A stretch of 64,000 bases of DNA, taken from the NCBI GenBank assembly GCA_018266075.1, contig JAFEBB010000001.1, forward strand, positions 163,275 to 227,274, given 5' to 3'. Positions within the stretch are counted from its first letter, which is position 1. Every line of letters starts with the position of its first letter. The notes under the pieces are model-generated. The model searched no databases and was not told the origin of the DNA. It saw nothing but the letters and a program-made list of their open reading frames with translations. The DNA is from Deltaproteobacteria bacterium. Its GTDB lineage: Bacteria > Myxococcota > Myxococcia > Myxococcales > SZAS-1. A program made the position numbers and the translations under genes. Shown here piece by piece: positions 42,594-50,557 of the stretch.

Positions 42594-42815
42594 ATGAGCC
42601 CGGCCAGCCACGAGATCCCCGTCATCCGCTGCGCGCACTGCGCCTGGGCGCGCGGCGGCTTGAGCGCGGGCCCGGCCACGGGTGACGTGGGCTCGCACCT
42701 GCGCCGGCACCTCGTCGCGCACCTGGTGGAGCGCCACGGCCGCGACCCGGGCCAGGCCGACGCCGAGGCCACGGTTCAGCTCGGCGTGCCCGAGCCGACC
42801 CAGCAGCTCGCCTGA
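42594..42815 (+). CDS. Small CxxC/HxxxH zinc-finger-like protein, 73 aa
   Basis: From an ATG with no strong ribosome-binding site: MSPASHEIPVIRCAHCAWARG, then SHLRRHLVAHLVERHG. The RCAHC pair and the two or three spaced histidines ~25 residues later could bind one zinc. A short acidic C-terminus follows. Codon bias is good. Its neighbour downstream also has two CxxC pairs, so the two may act together, but no family is recognised. Confidence 0.65.
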   Translation: MSPASHEIPVIRCAHCAWARGGLSAGPATGDVGSHLRRHLVAHLVERHGRDPGQADAEATVQLGVPEPTQQLA

Positions 42816-42849
42816 GCAACGGTCGCTCGACGTCGCTATCCATTGCTGC

Positions 42850-43290
42850 GTGACCTGCGCCTTCTGCCACCGCGCCGCCGACGGCGGCCCCAGCCTCGGA
42901 CCGCTCGAGGCGCGCACGTGCCTGCCCTGCGCGCGTCGGCTGGGGGTGCTGCTCATCGAGCGGCCGACGATGTTCGTGTCGCTCTGGCCTGTGCTGGCCG
43001 AGGACGACGACGGCTCGCCCGAGCCGAAGGTGCGCCTGTCCGACGGTCGAACCGTCGAGCTGCGGGAGCGGACCGCGGAGCTCAAGCGCGAGCTGTCGAT
43101 GGACAAGCGGCTCGAGCTCGCGGAGATGCTTGGACCGCTGGGCCTGCCCCGCGAGGCGATCCTGGAGGCCGCCTTCGTGCTTCGCGAAGCCGAGCCCAAC
43201 CTGGTTCAGCGCGCGCTGGACCTGCTCTTCTCCGAGCGGACGTCGCCCGCGGATCTGGCGCAGCTCGAGCGGCTTCTCTTGCCGAGCTGA
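42850..43290 (+). CDS. Small CxxC-containing protein with helical C-terminus, 146 aa
   Basis: From a GTG: VTCAFCHRAADGG, then CLPCARR, a likely four-Cys zinc knuckle in the first 30 residues. Then comes 'SDGRTVELRERTAELKRELSMDKRLELAEM' and a helical tail ending LERLLLPS. The GTG has no clear Shine-Dalgarno, so the start is uncertain; in-frame sequence upstream lacks coding bias. Unknown function. Confidence 0.62.
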   Translation: MTCAFCHRAADGGPSLGPLEARTCLPCARRLGVLLIERPTMFVSLWPVLAEDDDGSPEPKVRLSDGRTVELRERTAELKRELSMDKRLELAEMLGPLGLPREAILEAAFVLREAEPNLVQRALDLLFSERTSPADLAQLERLLLPS

Positions 43291-43311
43291 GGGCGTAGAC
43301 TCAGGACATCG

Positions 43312-43956
43312 ATGCACCTTCGCCGCAAGAGCCCACACCATCGGCTGCTGCTCGCGCTCCTTTCGGCGCTGCTCTTTCCCGCGTGCTGGCCGCTGAGCTG
43401 CTTCTCGGGCTGCATCGTGCACAGCACCCCGCCCCCGCCGCCGCAGCCGGGCTCGGCCACGTACCAGTTGAGCTGCGACACCGCCATTGGCGCGGTGAAG
43501 ACCTGGGTCACGTACACCGTCGTTGCGACCGCAGAGCCCGTCGGGCCGGGGGCGACCGTGGAGTACGACATCACCGCGCCGGTGGCGCAGGTGGACACGG
43601 GCGTCACCACCACGTTCGAGAAGAGCATCGAGTTCTTCGACATCCCCGCGGGGCTCAAGGTGCAATCGGTTCAGGCCGCGCAGAGCTCCACGGCCGACTT
43701 CAGCTCGGCGGTCGCGACCACCGATGGCGGCACCATCGCCTACACGCTCACCGGCAGCTTCACCTTCGACAAGACGGAGCGCCCGGTGCCGCCCATTCAG
43801 GTCAAGGCGACCGTGAACGCCGCGCCCGGCGCGACCATCGTGTGGATGCCGCCGGTGGAGGTCATCGGCCAGGCCAACGCGGGCTTCTTCGGCGACCAGA
43901 CCACCACCTGCGCCTTCCCCGACGCAGGCCCGATCTGGACCAGCCACGTGCAGTAG
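43312..43956 (+). CDS. Hypothetical exported protein, 214 aa
   Basis: An Arg/His-rich start (MHLRRKSPHHR), a hydrophobic segment (LLLALLSALLFPACWPLSC) and a Pro-rich spacer suggest an exported lipoprotein; the exact modified Cys is unclear. The rest is a beta-rich domain of ~165 residues (ATYQLSCDTAIGAVKTWVTY, GATVEYDITAPVAQVD, TIAYTLTGSFTF). This resembles the layout of secreted actinobacterial lipid-binding-like proteins, but that is a weak impression. No family is assigned. Confidence 0.7.
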   Translation: MHLRRKSPHHRLLLALLSALLFPACWPLSCFSGCIVHSTPPPPPQPGSATYQLSCDTAIGAVKTWVTYTVVATAEPVGPGATVEYDITAPVAQVDTGVTTTFEKSIEFFDIPAGLKVQSVQAAQSSTADFSSAVATTDGGTIAYTLTGSFTFDKTERPVPPIQVKATVNAAPGATIVWMPPVEVIGQANAGFFGDQTTTCAFPDAGPIWTSHVQ

Positions 43957-43971
43957 CCCGGCTTCAGCCGA

Positions 43972-45291
43972 TCACTGGTTCGGGAAGAAGTCCGTGAGCG
44001 GCGTGGCGTTCCCGGCCGAGCCCAGGCGACCCACACCCAGGCCGTCCTCGATGGTCGCGAGCAGGCTGTAGTGGTCGGCGGTGACGCCGCTCGGGAAGTT
44101 CGTCTTCGCGTACGGCGAGATGATGAACATGCCGATGGGGTCGTCGGTGCCGGTGATGCCGCCCGAGTCGTCGTCCTCGTCCCAGACGATCACGATGAGG
44201 CCGCCGTCCTGATAGGCCGGGCTGGCCATGATCGCGGGGATCTGCTGGCTGAGCCAGGTGTCGCCGTTGGCCAGGTTCTGCGGGCCGTTGCTCGGGTACG
44301 ACGGGTCGTGCATGTCGTCGGTGAGGTTCGGCGTGAGGAAGTTGAAGTCGCGCGGGCCAGCGGCGAGGTCGGCGGCGAAGCTCGAGTAGTCCACGATGTG
44401 GTCCTCGCAGTGGTTGGGCACCACCGAGTCGTCCGTCGGGCCGGCGAAGTAGAGGAAGGGCACGTGCCGAACGGCGTATCCGGTGCCGTCCGACGTGTTG
44501 CAGGGCGTACCCATGTTCTCGCCGTACGCGCGCCAGTTCTCACCGGCGGCCTCGAGGTCGTCGACGACGGTGCGCGCCGACTGGCCGCCGCAGCTGCAGC
44601 TCCCGAGGACCAGGTTGCAGGTGAAGGCGTTGCAGCTGGTGTTGCCCGTGGCCTGGCAGTCGCAGCCCACGCCCTGGTCGCCGCCGGAGATCATCGCCAG
44701 GTAGTTCGGAAGGCTCGGGTGCGCGACGCCGTGGTAGTCGGTCGCGTACGCCGCCGACGTCTCCAGGCCGTGGATGAAGGGCGTGTTGGTGCTCTGGTCG
44801 AGCGTGCTCCAAGACGTGTTCTCCATGGGGATCACGAACACGTGCGAGAAGCGCGGGATGCCGCTGGGCGCGCGGCAGACGGGGATGCCGTTCGCCGTGC
44901 CGCAGGTGTAGTCGGCCGGGCAGGTGCCGCAGCCGCCGGTGGTGCCCGTGGTGCCGGTGGTGGACGTGCCGGTGGTGGTCGCGGTCGTGCCCGTGGTGGT
45001 CGAGGTTGACGTCGAGTTGCTGGTGGACGTCGCCGACGTGCCCGTGGAGCTCGTCGAGGTGTTGGTGGACGTGGTGGAGCCCGCGGTGCTCGTGGTCGAC
45101 GCGCCGGTGCTGGAGGCCGTCGACGCAGTCGTCCCGCTCGACGCGCCGGCCGTCCCGCTCGACGCGGCGGCGCCGCTGGCCCCCGTCGCGCTCGCGCCCG
45201 TGGTCGTGGTGTGACCCGTGCTGCCGCCGGTGCTCGTGCCGCCACAGGCCATCAACACCGTTGCTGCCGCCAGCAAAACGCCGATGCGCAT
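43972..45291 (-). CDS. Lipoprotein phosphoesterase (acid phosphatase / phospholipase C-like)
   Basis: 439 aa. Lipoprotein signal MRIGVLLAAATVLMACGG, then ~100 residues of Ser/Thr linker and a small Cys module (GGCGTCPADYTC). The catalytic domain belongs to the alkaline-phosphatase-fold phosphoesterase family (PF04185-like): VFVIPMENTSWSTL with the EN-x-S site, HGVAHPSLPNYLAMISGGD, HCEDHIVDY, FLTPNLTDDMHD and IVIVWDEDDDSGG. AcpA-type acid phosphatases have the same order. It probably acts on the cell surface on phosphate esters; the substrate is not determined. Confidence 0.88.
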   Translation of the reverse strand: MRIGVLLAAATVLMACGGTSTGGSTGHTTTTGASATGASGAAASSGTAGASSGTTASTASSTGASTTSTAGSTTSTNTSTSSTGTSATSTSNSTSTSTTTGTTATTTGTSTTGTTGTTGGCGTCPADYTCGTANGIPVCRAPSGIPRFSHVFVIPMENTSWSTLDQSTNTPFIHGLETSAAYATDYHGVAHPSLPNYLAMISGGDQGVGCDCQATGNTSCNAFTCNLVLGSCSCGGQSARTVVDDLEAAGENWRAYGENMGTPCNTSDGTGYAVRHVPFLYFAGPTDDSVVPNHCEDHIVDYSSFAADLAAGPRDFNFLTPNLTDDMHDPSYPSNGPQNLANGDTWLSQQIPAIMASPAYQDGGLIVIVWDEDDDSGGITGTDDPIGMFIISPYAKTNFPSGVTADHYSLLATIEDGLGVGRLGSAGNATPLTDFFPNQ

Positions 45292-45449
45292 CGCGATCCC
45301 CGATTCGAAGAGTGGACGTCCTACCGGCAGCGTCGACTTCAATGCACGCCGCACCGGGCCAGGCTCGCGGTCACAACGATCGAGCTCTCAGATGGATGCG
45401 TCGCGCCCCCAGGACTTTCTGGCTACGCTCGACGCCCGGAGGAACCATC

Positions 45450-46382
45450 ATGACTCGCGCCCTGCTCGTCGCTCTCACCGTGCTCTCAGGTTGCGCCGCC
45501 GCGGGCCCGAGCGTGATTCACCTCGCGCCCGAGGGAAAGAGCGCGGGCGGCGCGAACCACGCGGAGTTCGGCGTGGAGGGCGTGGGCGGGCTGCCGCTCT
45601 TCGCGCAGTCGTGGCGACCGGACGGCGCGCCCAAGGCGGCGCTGGTGATCGTCCACGGGTTGAAGGACTACAGCACGCGCTACAGCGCGTTCGCCGACCA
45701 GGCGGTGCAGCACGGCTACGCGGTGTACGCGTTCGACCTGCGCGGACACGGCAAGAGCGCCGGCGATCGCGTCACCATCGACTCCTTTGATGACTATCTG
45801 GGCGACCTGGACAAGGTGATGGCGATGGTGCGCACGCGCGAGCCGGGCAAGCCCGTCTTCCTGTTTGGTCACAGCATGGGCGGCTGCATCGTGACCCTCT
45901 ACACCCTGCGCCAGAAGCCCGACTTGAAGGGCCTCATCCTCAGCGGGCCCGCGCTCAAGCCCGGCGACGACGTGTCGAAGTTCCTCATCGCCTCGACGCA
46001 CATCGTGTCCGCGGTGGCGCCGGGCCTGCCGGTGCTGGATCTTCCCAACGCGAACTTCTCGCGCGATCCGCAGGTCGTGGCCGACATGGACAAGGACCCG
46101 CTCGTCTCACAGGGCAAGGGCCCGGCGCACACCGCCGCGCAGCTGCTCGACGCGATGGAGGAGATCGACTCGAAGATGGAGCAGCTCCAGGCGCCGCTCT
46201 TCGACCTGCACGGCACGGCGGACAAGCTCACCAACCCCGAGGGTTCCAAGGAATTGGTGAAGCGCGCGGCGTCGACCGACAAGACGCTCAAGCTCTACGA
46301 GGGCCTGTACCACGACCTGTTGCACGAGCCGGAGCGCGCGCAGGTGATGAGCGACATCCTCGCGTGGATGGATGCGCGGTAG
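45450..46382 (+). CDS. Lipoprotein alpha/beta hydrolase (monoacylglycerol lipase-like)
   Basis: 310 aa, start ATG with CGGAGG eight bases upstream. Lipoprotein signal MTRALLVALTVLSGCAAAG. The fold has VIVHGLKDYSTRYSAFA (oxyanion region), YAFDLRGHGKS, the nucleophile elbow GHSMGG, a later Asp in DLHGTADKLT and the catalytic His in YEGLYHDLLHEP. This motif order is that of monoglyceride lipase/lysophospholipase-type serine aminopeptidase_S33 proteins. Surface-located lipid or ester hydrolysis is inferred. Confidence 0.9.
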   Translation: MTRALLVALTVLSGCAAAGPSVIHLAPEGKSAGGANHAEFGVEGVGGLPLFAQSWRPDGAPKAALVIVHGLKDYSTRYSAFADQAVQHGYAVYAFDLRGHGKSAGDRVTIDSFDDYLGDLDKVMAMVRTREPGKPVFLFGHSMGGCIVTLYTLRQKPDLKGLILSGPALKPGDDVSKFLIASTHIVSAVAPGLPVLDLPNANFSRDPQVVADMDKDPLVSQGKGPAHTAAQLLDAMEEIDSKMEQLQAPLFDLHGTADKLTNPEGSKELVKRAASTDKTLKLYEGLYHDLLHEPERAQVMSDILAWMDAR

Positions 46383-46404
46383 GCCCAGAAGCCCCACCAC
46401 CCGA

Positions 46405-46433
46405 CCTCCTCCCCGTCTCACGCGGGGAGGAGG
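46405..46433. repeat. REP-like palindrome, copy 1
   Basis: 11-bp stem (CCTCCTCCCCG with CGGGGAGGAGG) and a 7-nt loop TCTCACG, downstream of the hydrolase. It forms an inverted pair with the palindrome at 46475-46503. Confidence 0.6.
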
Positions 46434-46474
46434 GGTCCACTTGGCAATTAACAATCGGATTAACAAATAAGACT

Positions 46475-46503
46475 CCCCTTCCCCGCGTGAGACGGGGAAG
46501 GGG
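46475..46503. repeat. REP-like palindrome, copy 2 (inverted)
   Basis: 11-bp stem (CCCCTTCCCCG with CGGGGAAGGGG) and a 7-nt loop CGTGAGA, the reverse complement of the copy 1 loop. The two flank an AT-rich spacer between convergent genes and may terminate both. Confidence 0.6.
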
Positions 46504-46518
46504 TTGGGGGGATGGGGC

Positions 46519-47025
46519 TTACGCGCTGGCCGCGAGCATCTCTTCGAGCTGCTCGAACGTCACCTTCATGCCCTCGGCGGCGCCGGTGCCGTCGGTCTCG
46601 AGGGCTTCCTTGGTCGCGAAGAGCTCGTGCATCACCACGCGCGTCTTGCCGTCGATCTCCTCGAACGTGACGGTGGTGACCTCGCCGCCCTCGATGCCTT
46701 CCTCATTGGTCCAGACGAGCTTCTTGTTCGGGATGACCTCGAGGTACTTGCCGAAGAACTCCATCGGCTTCGGGAACTGGGGGCTGCTGAATACGAACTT
46801 GTACCGGCCGCCGGTGCGCGGATCGATCTCGCAGGAGAGGAATTCGATGCCGTAGCCCTTCGGCGTCCACCACTTCTTGAGCAGCTCGGGCTTGGTCCAC
46901 GCGTCGAAGACCATGCTCACCGGACCGTTGAAGGTCCGCGTGATGACGAGCTCGCGCTCGGACTTCCGTTCCAGGGCGGTGACGTTCTTCATGGGCGTGC
47001 GCTCACTTTCGGTTCTTGCTTCCAT
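46519..47025 (-). CDS. SRPBCC (AHSA1-type) domain protein
   Basis: 168 aa. START-like fold, with 'ELVITRTFNGPVSMVFDAWTKPELLKKWWTPKG', 'GGRYKFVFSSPQ' and 'TTVTFEEIDGKTRVVMHELF' typical of activator-of-Hsp90 homologues often found next to ArsR regulators. The start ATG has AAGGAG seven bases upstream and overlaps the arsR gene by 23 nt; a second Met 11 codons in is possible. Ligand unknown. Confidence 0.92.
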   Translation of the reverse strand: MEARTESERTPMKNVTALERKSERELVITRTFNGPVSMVFDAWTKPELLKKWWTPKGYGIEFLSCEIDPRTGGRYKFVFSSPQFPKPMEFFGKYLEVIPNKKLVWTNEEGIEGGEVTTVTFEEIDGKTRVVMHELFATKEALETDGTGAAEGMKVTFEQLEEMLAASA

Positions 47026-47368
47026 CGACCTTCTCCTTGCGTTTGAGTTCTTCGATCACGTCGTCCAAAGCGTCGAAGCGTGCGGCCCAGAGCTGGCGGT
47101 GCCGCTCGAGCCACGCCGCCTCTTCCTCGAGTCGGCGCGGGCCCAGCTTGCAGGTCCGCACCCGCCCCACCTTCTCCGTCGCCACCAGCCCGGCCTGCTC
47201 CAGCACGCCCACGTGCTTCTTCATGCCCGTGAGCGTCATGTGGAACTTCTCGGCGAGCTCGGTGATCGACGCGTCGCCGCGCCCGAGCTGGGCCAGAACA
47301 CCGCGGCGGGTGGCGTCGGAGAGCGCGGCGAACGAGGCGTCGAGGATGGCGTCTGAATGCTGAACCAT
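47003..47368 (-). CDS. ArsR-family transcriptional regulator
   Basis: 121 aa winged-helix regulator. HTH region: LSDATRRGVLAQLGRGDASI, then TELAEKFHMTLTGMKKHVGVLEQAGLV, then VGRVRTCKLGP in the wing. There is no metal-binding Cys pair, which fits the SRPBCC-linked ArsR subgroup. The start codon lies inside a 16-bp palindrome and directly after a good promoter, so it is probably leaderless and self-repressed. Its 3' end overlaps the SRPBCC gene start. Confidence 0.92.
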   Translation of the reverse strand: MVQHSDAILDASFAALSDATRRGVLAQLGRGDASITELAEKFHMTLTGMKKHVGVLEQAGLVATEKVGRVRTCKLGPRRLEEEAAWLERHRQLWAARFDALDDVIEELKRKEKVDGSKNRK

Positions 47369-47405
47369 GTGGTTCAGTATTAGCGCTCCATTTCCCGGAA
47401 CGCAA
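47361..47405 (-). promoter_or_regulatory. arsR promoter with operator palindrome over the start codon
   Basis: On the minus strand TTGCGT (47405-47400), a 17-bp spacer and TAATAC (47382-47377). The predicted start site is about seven bases on, at the ATG (47368). A palindrome TGAACCA-TG-TGGTTCA spans 47361-47376, covering the start site and the start codon. This would let ArsR block its own transcription. Confidence 0.65.
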
Positions 47406-47447
47406 GTGGGACCGAGCGCGTGAAGGGATCCGCGTATCATCCGAGAC

Positions 47448-47864
47448 ATGCGCACCCTCGCCCTCGCCGTCTTCGCCGCGTTCGCACTCGTCGCCTGCAG
47501 CTCGGGCGGCTCGGACACCAACACCGACGCCGGCAGCTCCGACGGCGGCCCGTGCAACGCGATCGTCGTCGACATCTGTCAGAAGGCGGTGTCGTGCTCC
47601 GCGGGCAACGACGCGGGCATCGTGTTCCTCGTCGGCCCCGACGTGGATGCGGGCGTGCACGGGTTCGAGTTCTCGCTCCGCGACTCGGCGGGAAACAACG
47701 AGGCCGGCTGCGAGAACGTCGTGGGCACGGCGTGCGGCAGCTCCAAAGAGGCCGGCTTCACCGCGAGCTGCGGCGCGGCCGTCGACGGCGGGCTCGCGTG
47801 CGGCACCGACCCGACCTACGGCAACGGCATGAACATCCCCGCTGCGTGTTGGAACAGCATCTAG
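47448..47864 (+). CDS. Small Cys-containing lipoprotein, 138 aa
   Basis: Lipoprotein signal MRTLALAVFAAFALVACSSGG, then a short Asp/Ser/Gly spacer and a ~95-residue domain with eight cysteines (GGPCNAIVVDICQKAVSC, AGCENVVGTACGSS, ASCGAAVDGGLACG, AACWNSI). Divergent from arsR, starts 79 bp apart. No family assigned; many similar small secreted Cys domains occur in myxobacteria. Confidence 0.8.
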   Translation: MRTLALAVFAAFALVACSSGGSDTNTDAGSSDGGPCNAIVVDICQKAVSCSAGNDAGIVFLVGPDVDAGVHGFEFSLRDSAGNNEAGCENVVGTACGSSKEAGFTASCGAAVDGGLACGTDPTYGNGMNIPAACWNSI

Positions 47865-48009
47865 CGGGCGAGACGCCGCGAGCCGTTCGAGTCGTCGCCC
47901 GCTGTGCCGGGGGACCTCGAATGACTCGACGGGACTGGCGCGATCCGTTGCTCTGGCGCGTGGCGCTCGTGGAGACCGGGGTGATCGAGGGCGTTACCGT
48001 CGGTTCACG

Positions 48010-48213
48010 TTAGCCGCAGCCCTCGAACGGCCCCTGCGCGCACTCGGGCGCGTCGAAGGACGAGCCGATTCCGTCGGAGCCGCTTGGACAGTCCTCGTCG
48101 CAGACGTTGAAGACCTGGCAGCCGCCATCGAAGAGCGAGCGGCGGCACGTGCTGCTCCAATCACTGGGGTGACAGCCGGCGAGCAGGAGCAGGAGGGCAA
48201 TTCCGAGGCGCAT
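48010..48213 (-). CDS. Short Cys-rich lipoprotein, 67 aa
   Basis: MRLGIALLLLLAGCHPSDWS has a textbook lipobox (LLAGC). The mature ~50 residues carry seven Cys (STCRRSLFDGGCQVFNVCDEDC, PECAQGPFEGCG). A weak ribosome-binding site only. It starts 34 bp after the 48248-48562 gene on the same strand. Function unknown. Confidence 0.7.
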   Translation of the reverse strand: MRLGIALLLLLAGCHPSDWSSTCRRSLFDGGCQVFNVCDEDCPSGSDGIGSSFDAPECAQGPFEGCG

Positions 48214-48247
48214 TCCATGAGCCAATCGAAGAGGGGCGTCGCCGATT

Positions 48248-48562
48248 CTAGTCAACGATGACGGCGAACGGTTTTCCTCTCGAGAGCGGATCCCATCCAG
48301 CATCGAGCGCTTGGCGAATGCCGCCCTGGAGGCGTGGCGTGTCGATCTTGGGTCGCTGCCGATACGGCACGGTGTGGCTGCCTTCTTTCGGCATTGGCCA
48401 TTCGATGAGCGCCTCACGCTCCCCATCGGCCTGACGGACGGCGATCACCATGCCGCGCCAGCCATCCGCGGTGCACCACTGCGGCTCTCGGTGGAGCCGC
48501 CACGAAAATCTCTGGTCACCGACGACGACCTCTCCCTCGAGCGTGCGCTTGGCGTTTCTCAT
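48248..48562 (-). CDS. Hypothetical protein, 104 aa
   Basis: MRNAKRTLEGEVVVGDQRFS, then WRLHREPQWCTADGWRGMVI and AGWDPLSRGKPFAVIVD. A soluble beta-rich protein without signal peptide. Codon bias moderate. It lies 12 bp downstream of the 111-aa gene on the same strand, so the two probably form an operon. No family recognised. Confidence 0.72.
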   Translation of the reverse strand: MRNAKRTLEGEVVVGDQRFSWRLHREPQWCTADGWRGMVIAVRQADGEREALIEWPMPKEGSHTVPYRQRPKIDTPRLQGGIRQALDAGWDPLSRGKPFAVIVD

Positions 48563-48574
48563 CGGTGAACTCCG

Positions 48575-48910
48575 CTACTGCAGGTCAGACTGCTTCACTG
48601 TCCCGAGTGCGCTCGCGACCGCGGCGCGCGCAGTCGAATCTGGAATGTGTCCGGGAAAGACCGTGACGAGAACGGCGCCAGGAACTCCCGCAGATGCCAT
48701 CACAACAATCTCGCCAGATGCCGAGCGAGCACTGGCTGGCCCATTCGAAAGTATCGACTCGCTTGGAATGAGGAGCACCTCGGTCGCCGGCGCTGAACCG
48801 CGAAAGGCAACAACGCGGCCCCTTGAGTCGACGAGCGCGGCCGAGAGTGCGCCGTCTTCTTCGATCAGAGTAGAGAGTCGCTTCTCGAGTTCGGGTGTCA
48901 GCTCACTCAC
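48575..48910 (-). CDS. Hypothetical protein, 111 aa (possible roadblock/LC7-like fold)
   Basis: MSELTPELEKRLSTLIEEDGALSAALVDSRGRVVAFRG resembles the opening helix and strand of roadblock/LC7 proteins (an acidic helix, then a 'GAxLVDxxGxVV' strand), which often pair with small GTPases. The rest (IPSESILSNG, VMASAGVPGAVLVTVFPG) is compatible but not decisive. No GTPase gene is adjacent. Probably cotranscribed with the 104-aa gene. Confidence 0.65.
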   Translation of the reverse strand: MSELTPELEKRLSTLIEEDGALSAALVDSRGRVVAFRGSAPATEVLLIPSESILSNGPASARSASGEIVVMASAGVPGAVLVTVFPGHIPDSTARAAVASALGTVKQSDLQ

Positions 48911-48943
48911 GCAACAAGGGTACGCGCACCACGAGCTCGTGTT

Positions 48944-50287
48944 CTAGCCGCCAGTCGAGCCGCCGCTCGTGCTCGTTCCGGTGTTCCCGACGAGGCCCCC
49001 GTCTGTCTGCGTGGGCGAAGACGGCGTGAGCGGGCAGTCGGTCGAGAAGAGGATCGACGCGGTGTACGCAACGAAGTTCGCGGCGGCGAGATCCAACCGT
49101 CCATCACGGTTGAGGTCAACGGCCACGAGGTCGGCCGGGCACTCGTCCACCCCGAACTCCAGCGGCGTCGCGAAGGAGCCTCGGCCATCGCCGAGCAGCA
49201 CCGAGTACGTGCAGAGAACGCTTCCGGAGTGGTAGCCGCTCGTCGTGACCGCGAGATCGGGCTTCCCGTCGCCATTGAGATCGACGGCCACGATGCCGGA
49301 CGGCTCGCCGCCATGGCCCACGGGCCATGTGCCCGCGGGAACAAGCTGGCCATTGCCGCTGCCCAGCAGCAGGCTCACCGTGTAATCGATCCAGTTGGCG
49401 GTGGCGAGGTCGAGGATCCCGTCCCCGTTGAAGTCGGCGGCGGCCACCGCACGGGCTCCAGCCCCCGTGGCGTACTGCCCACCGTCCGTGAAGCCTCCGT
49501 GCCCATCTCCCAGCAGAACCATCGCGCCGGGCGCGTTCTGGTATTCGGCCACCGCGAGGTCGAGCTTGCCATCGCCGTTGAAGTCGCCGGCGACCCCGCC
49601 GCTGGTCCACATGGGAACGCCGGCCGTGGCACCGGAGACCAGCCCGCCGTCACCCTGTCCGAGGAAGACCTGCACCACGGCGCAAGAGCCGTTGATGCTC
49701 GCCACGTCGGGCTTGCCGTCGCCGTTGAAGTCGCCCACCACGACGTCACCCGCGCATTGATCCGTGGAAGAAGCGACGACCGGCGCCCGCAGCGTGCCGT
49801 CCCCGGCGTTCATGAAGACCAGAAGCTGTTGATCCAACGAAGTGGCGTCCGACTCATTGGTCGCCACCACATCGGGGAAACCATCACCATCGAGATCGAC
49901 GACCGCCATCCCGGAAATGCTGCCGGCGTACCGATCGCTCGCCAGCCGCGTGAAGCCGCCGTCGCCCAGCCCGTGGAGGATTGCCATTCGATAGGTGCTG
50001 GGGATGTCCAACTCGGAAAAGACCAGGTCGGGCACACCGTCGTGGTCCATATCTCCGGTCGCGGTGTGCGAGCCGCTCAAGCCCAGGTTCAAGCTGTCAT
50101 ACACGAAGGGCGCGCAGTCTGAACCCGTGGTGCCACCCGTGCCGCCCGAGGAGGACGCGCCCTGCGTCGAGCCCGATGCCGGGGTGCTCACAATCTTGTC
50201 CGTCGCCTGGAAGCAGCCGGCGAAGAGGGACAGCGCGGCCACGAGGCCCACGACACCGGGGACAGGAACACCGAATTCTGGCTTCAC
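48944..50287 (-). CDS. FG-GAP/VCBS-repeat lipoprotein
   Basis: 447 aa. Signal with lipobox near residue 25 (AALSLFAGCFQATD), then a Ser/Gly/Thr linker and seven or so FG-GAP-like repeats, each with a calcium loop of DxDxDG type (DMDHDGVPDLVF, DLDGDGFPDVVA, DFNGDGKPDVAS, DLNGDGKPDLAV, DLNRDGRLDLAA). These form an integrin-alpha-like beta-propeller. It ends in a Ser/Gly/Thr tail. Likely a surface or secreted protein; the ligand is unknown. Confidence 0.9.
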   Translation of the reverse strand: MKPEFGVPVPGVVGLVAALSLFAGCFQATDKIVSTPASGSTQGASSSGGTGGTTGSDCAPFVYDSLNLGLSGSHTATGDMDHDGVPDLVFSELDIPSTYRMAILHGLGDGGFTRLASDRYAGSISGMAVVDLDGDGFPDVVATNESDATSLDQQLLVFMNAGDGTLRAPVVASSTDQCAGDVVVGDFNGDGKPDVASINGSCAVVQVFLGQGDGGLVSGATAGVPMWTSGGVAGDFNGDGKLDLAVAEYQNAPGAMVLLGDGHGGFTDGGQYATGAGARAVAAADFNGDGILDLATANWIDYTVSLLLGSGNGQLVPAGTWPVGHGGEPSGIVAVDLNGDGKPDLAVTTSGYHSGSVLCTYSVLLGDGRGSFATPLEFGVDECPADLVAVDLNRDGRLDLAAANFVAYTASILFSTDCPLTPSSPTQTDGGLVGNTGTSTSGGSTGG

Positions 50288-50368
50288 GCGCGCCTCACGA
50301 ACCCCCGGACAGCTATTCCAGAAAAACGTGCGAGGTGCGAGGGCCTTGACGTTCCTGGCTCAGCCCCA

Positions 50369-50557
50369 GACGTATCGACCTCGCTCCGGGACGTCTCCGA
50401 CTCGTTCCAAGAAGTCTCGGACGCGTTCCAAGACGTCTCGAACTCATTCCAAGACGTCTTCGACAGCGGCCAAGACGTCTCGGGCTCATCGCGAGACGTC
50501 TTCGACCCCGTTCAAGACATCTCGGACTCGCTCCAAGACGTCTCGGACGGAGGCCTA
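50369..50557. repeat. Nine-unit 21-bp tandem array of palindromic AGACGTCT words
   Basis: A GACGTC-type word starts at 50369, 50390, 50411, 50432, 50453, 50474, 50495, 50516 and 50537, exactly 21 bp apart, with partly degenerate ends. The unit reads roughly AAGACGTCTCGGACTCGTTCC. 21 bp is two helical turns, so all palindromes face the same side of the DNA. It lies between a minus-strand gene end (50555) and the start of the FG-GAP gene (50287). All three plus-strand frames are open because the unit is a multiple of 3. Confidence 0.85.

Noticed and set aside
40416..43199. A 927-codon open frame on the minus strand opposite the Cys-rich lipoprotein
   Set aside because: It mirrors the GC-rich repeats of the plus-strand gene, is nearly all Ala/Arg/Gly, and has no signal or start.
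47863..47903. Hairpin AGCGGGCGA/TCGCCCGCT after the small lipoprotein gene as an intrinsic terminator
   Set aside because: 9-bp stem but a 23-nt loop and no U-tract; not strong enough to list.
47921..48013. A 30-codon plus-strand ORF (MTRRDWRDPLLWRVALVETG...)
   Set aside because: No ribosome-binding site or conservation evidence; it overlaps the end of the convergent small lipoprotein gene.
50369..50557. A CRISPR array
   Set aside because: The 21-bp units abut without unique spacers, and no cas genes are nearby.
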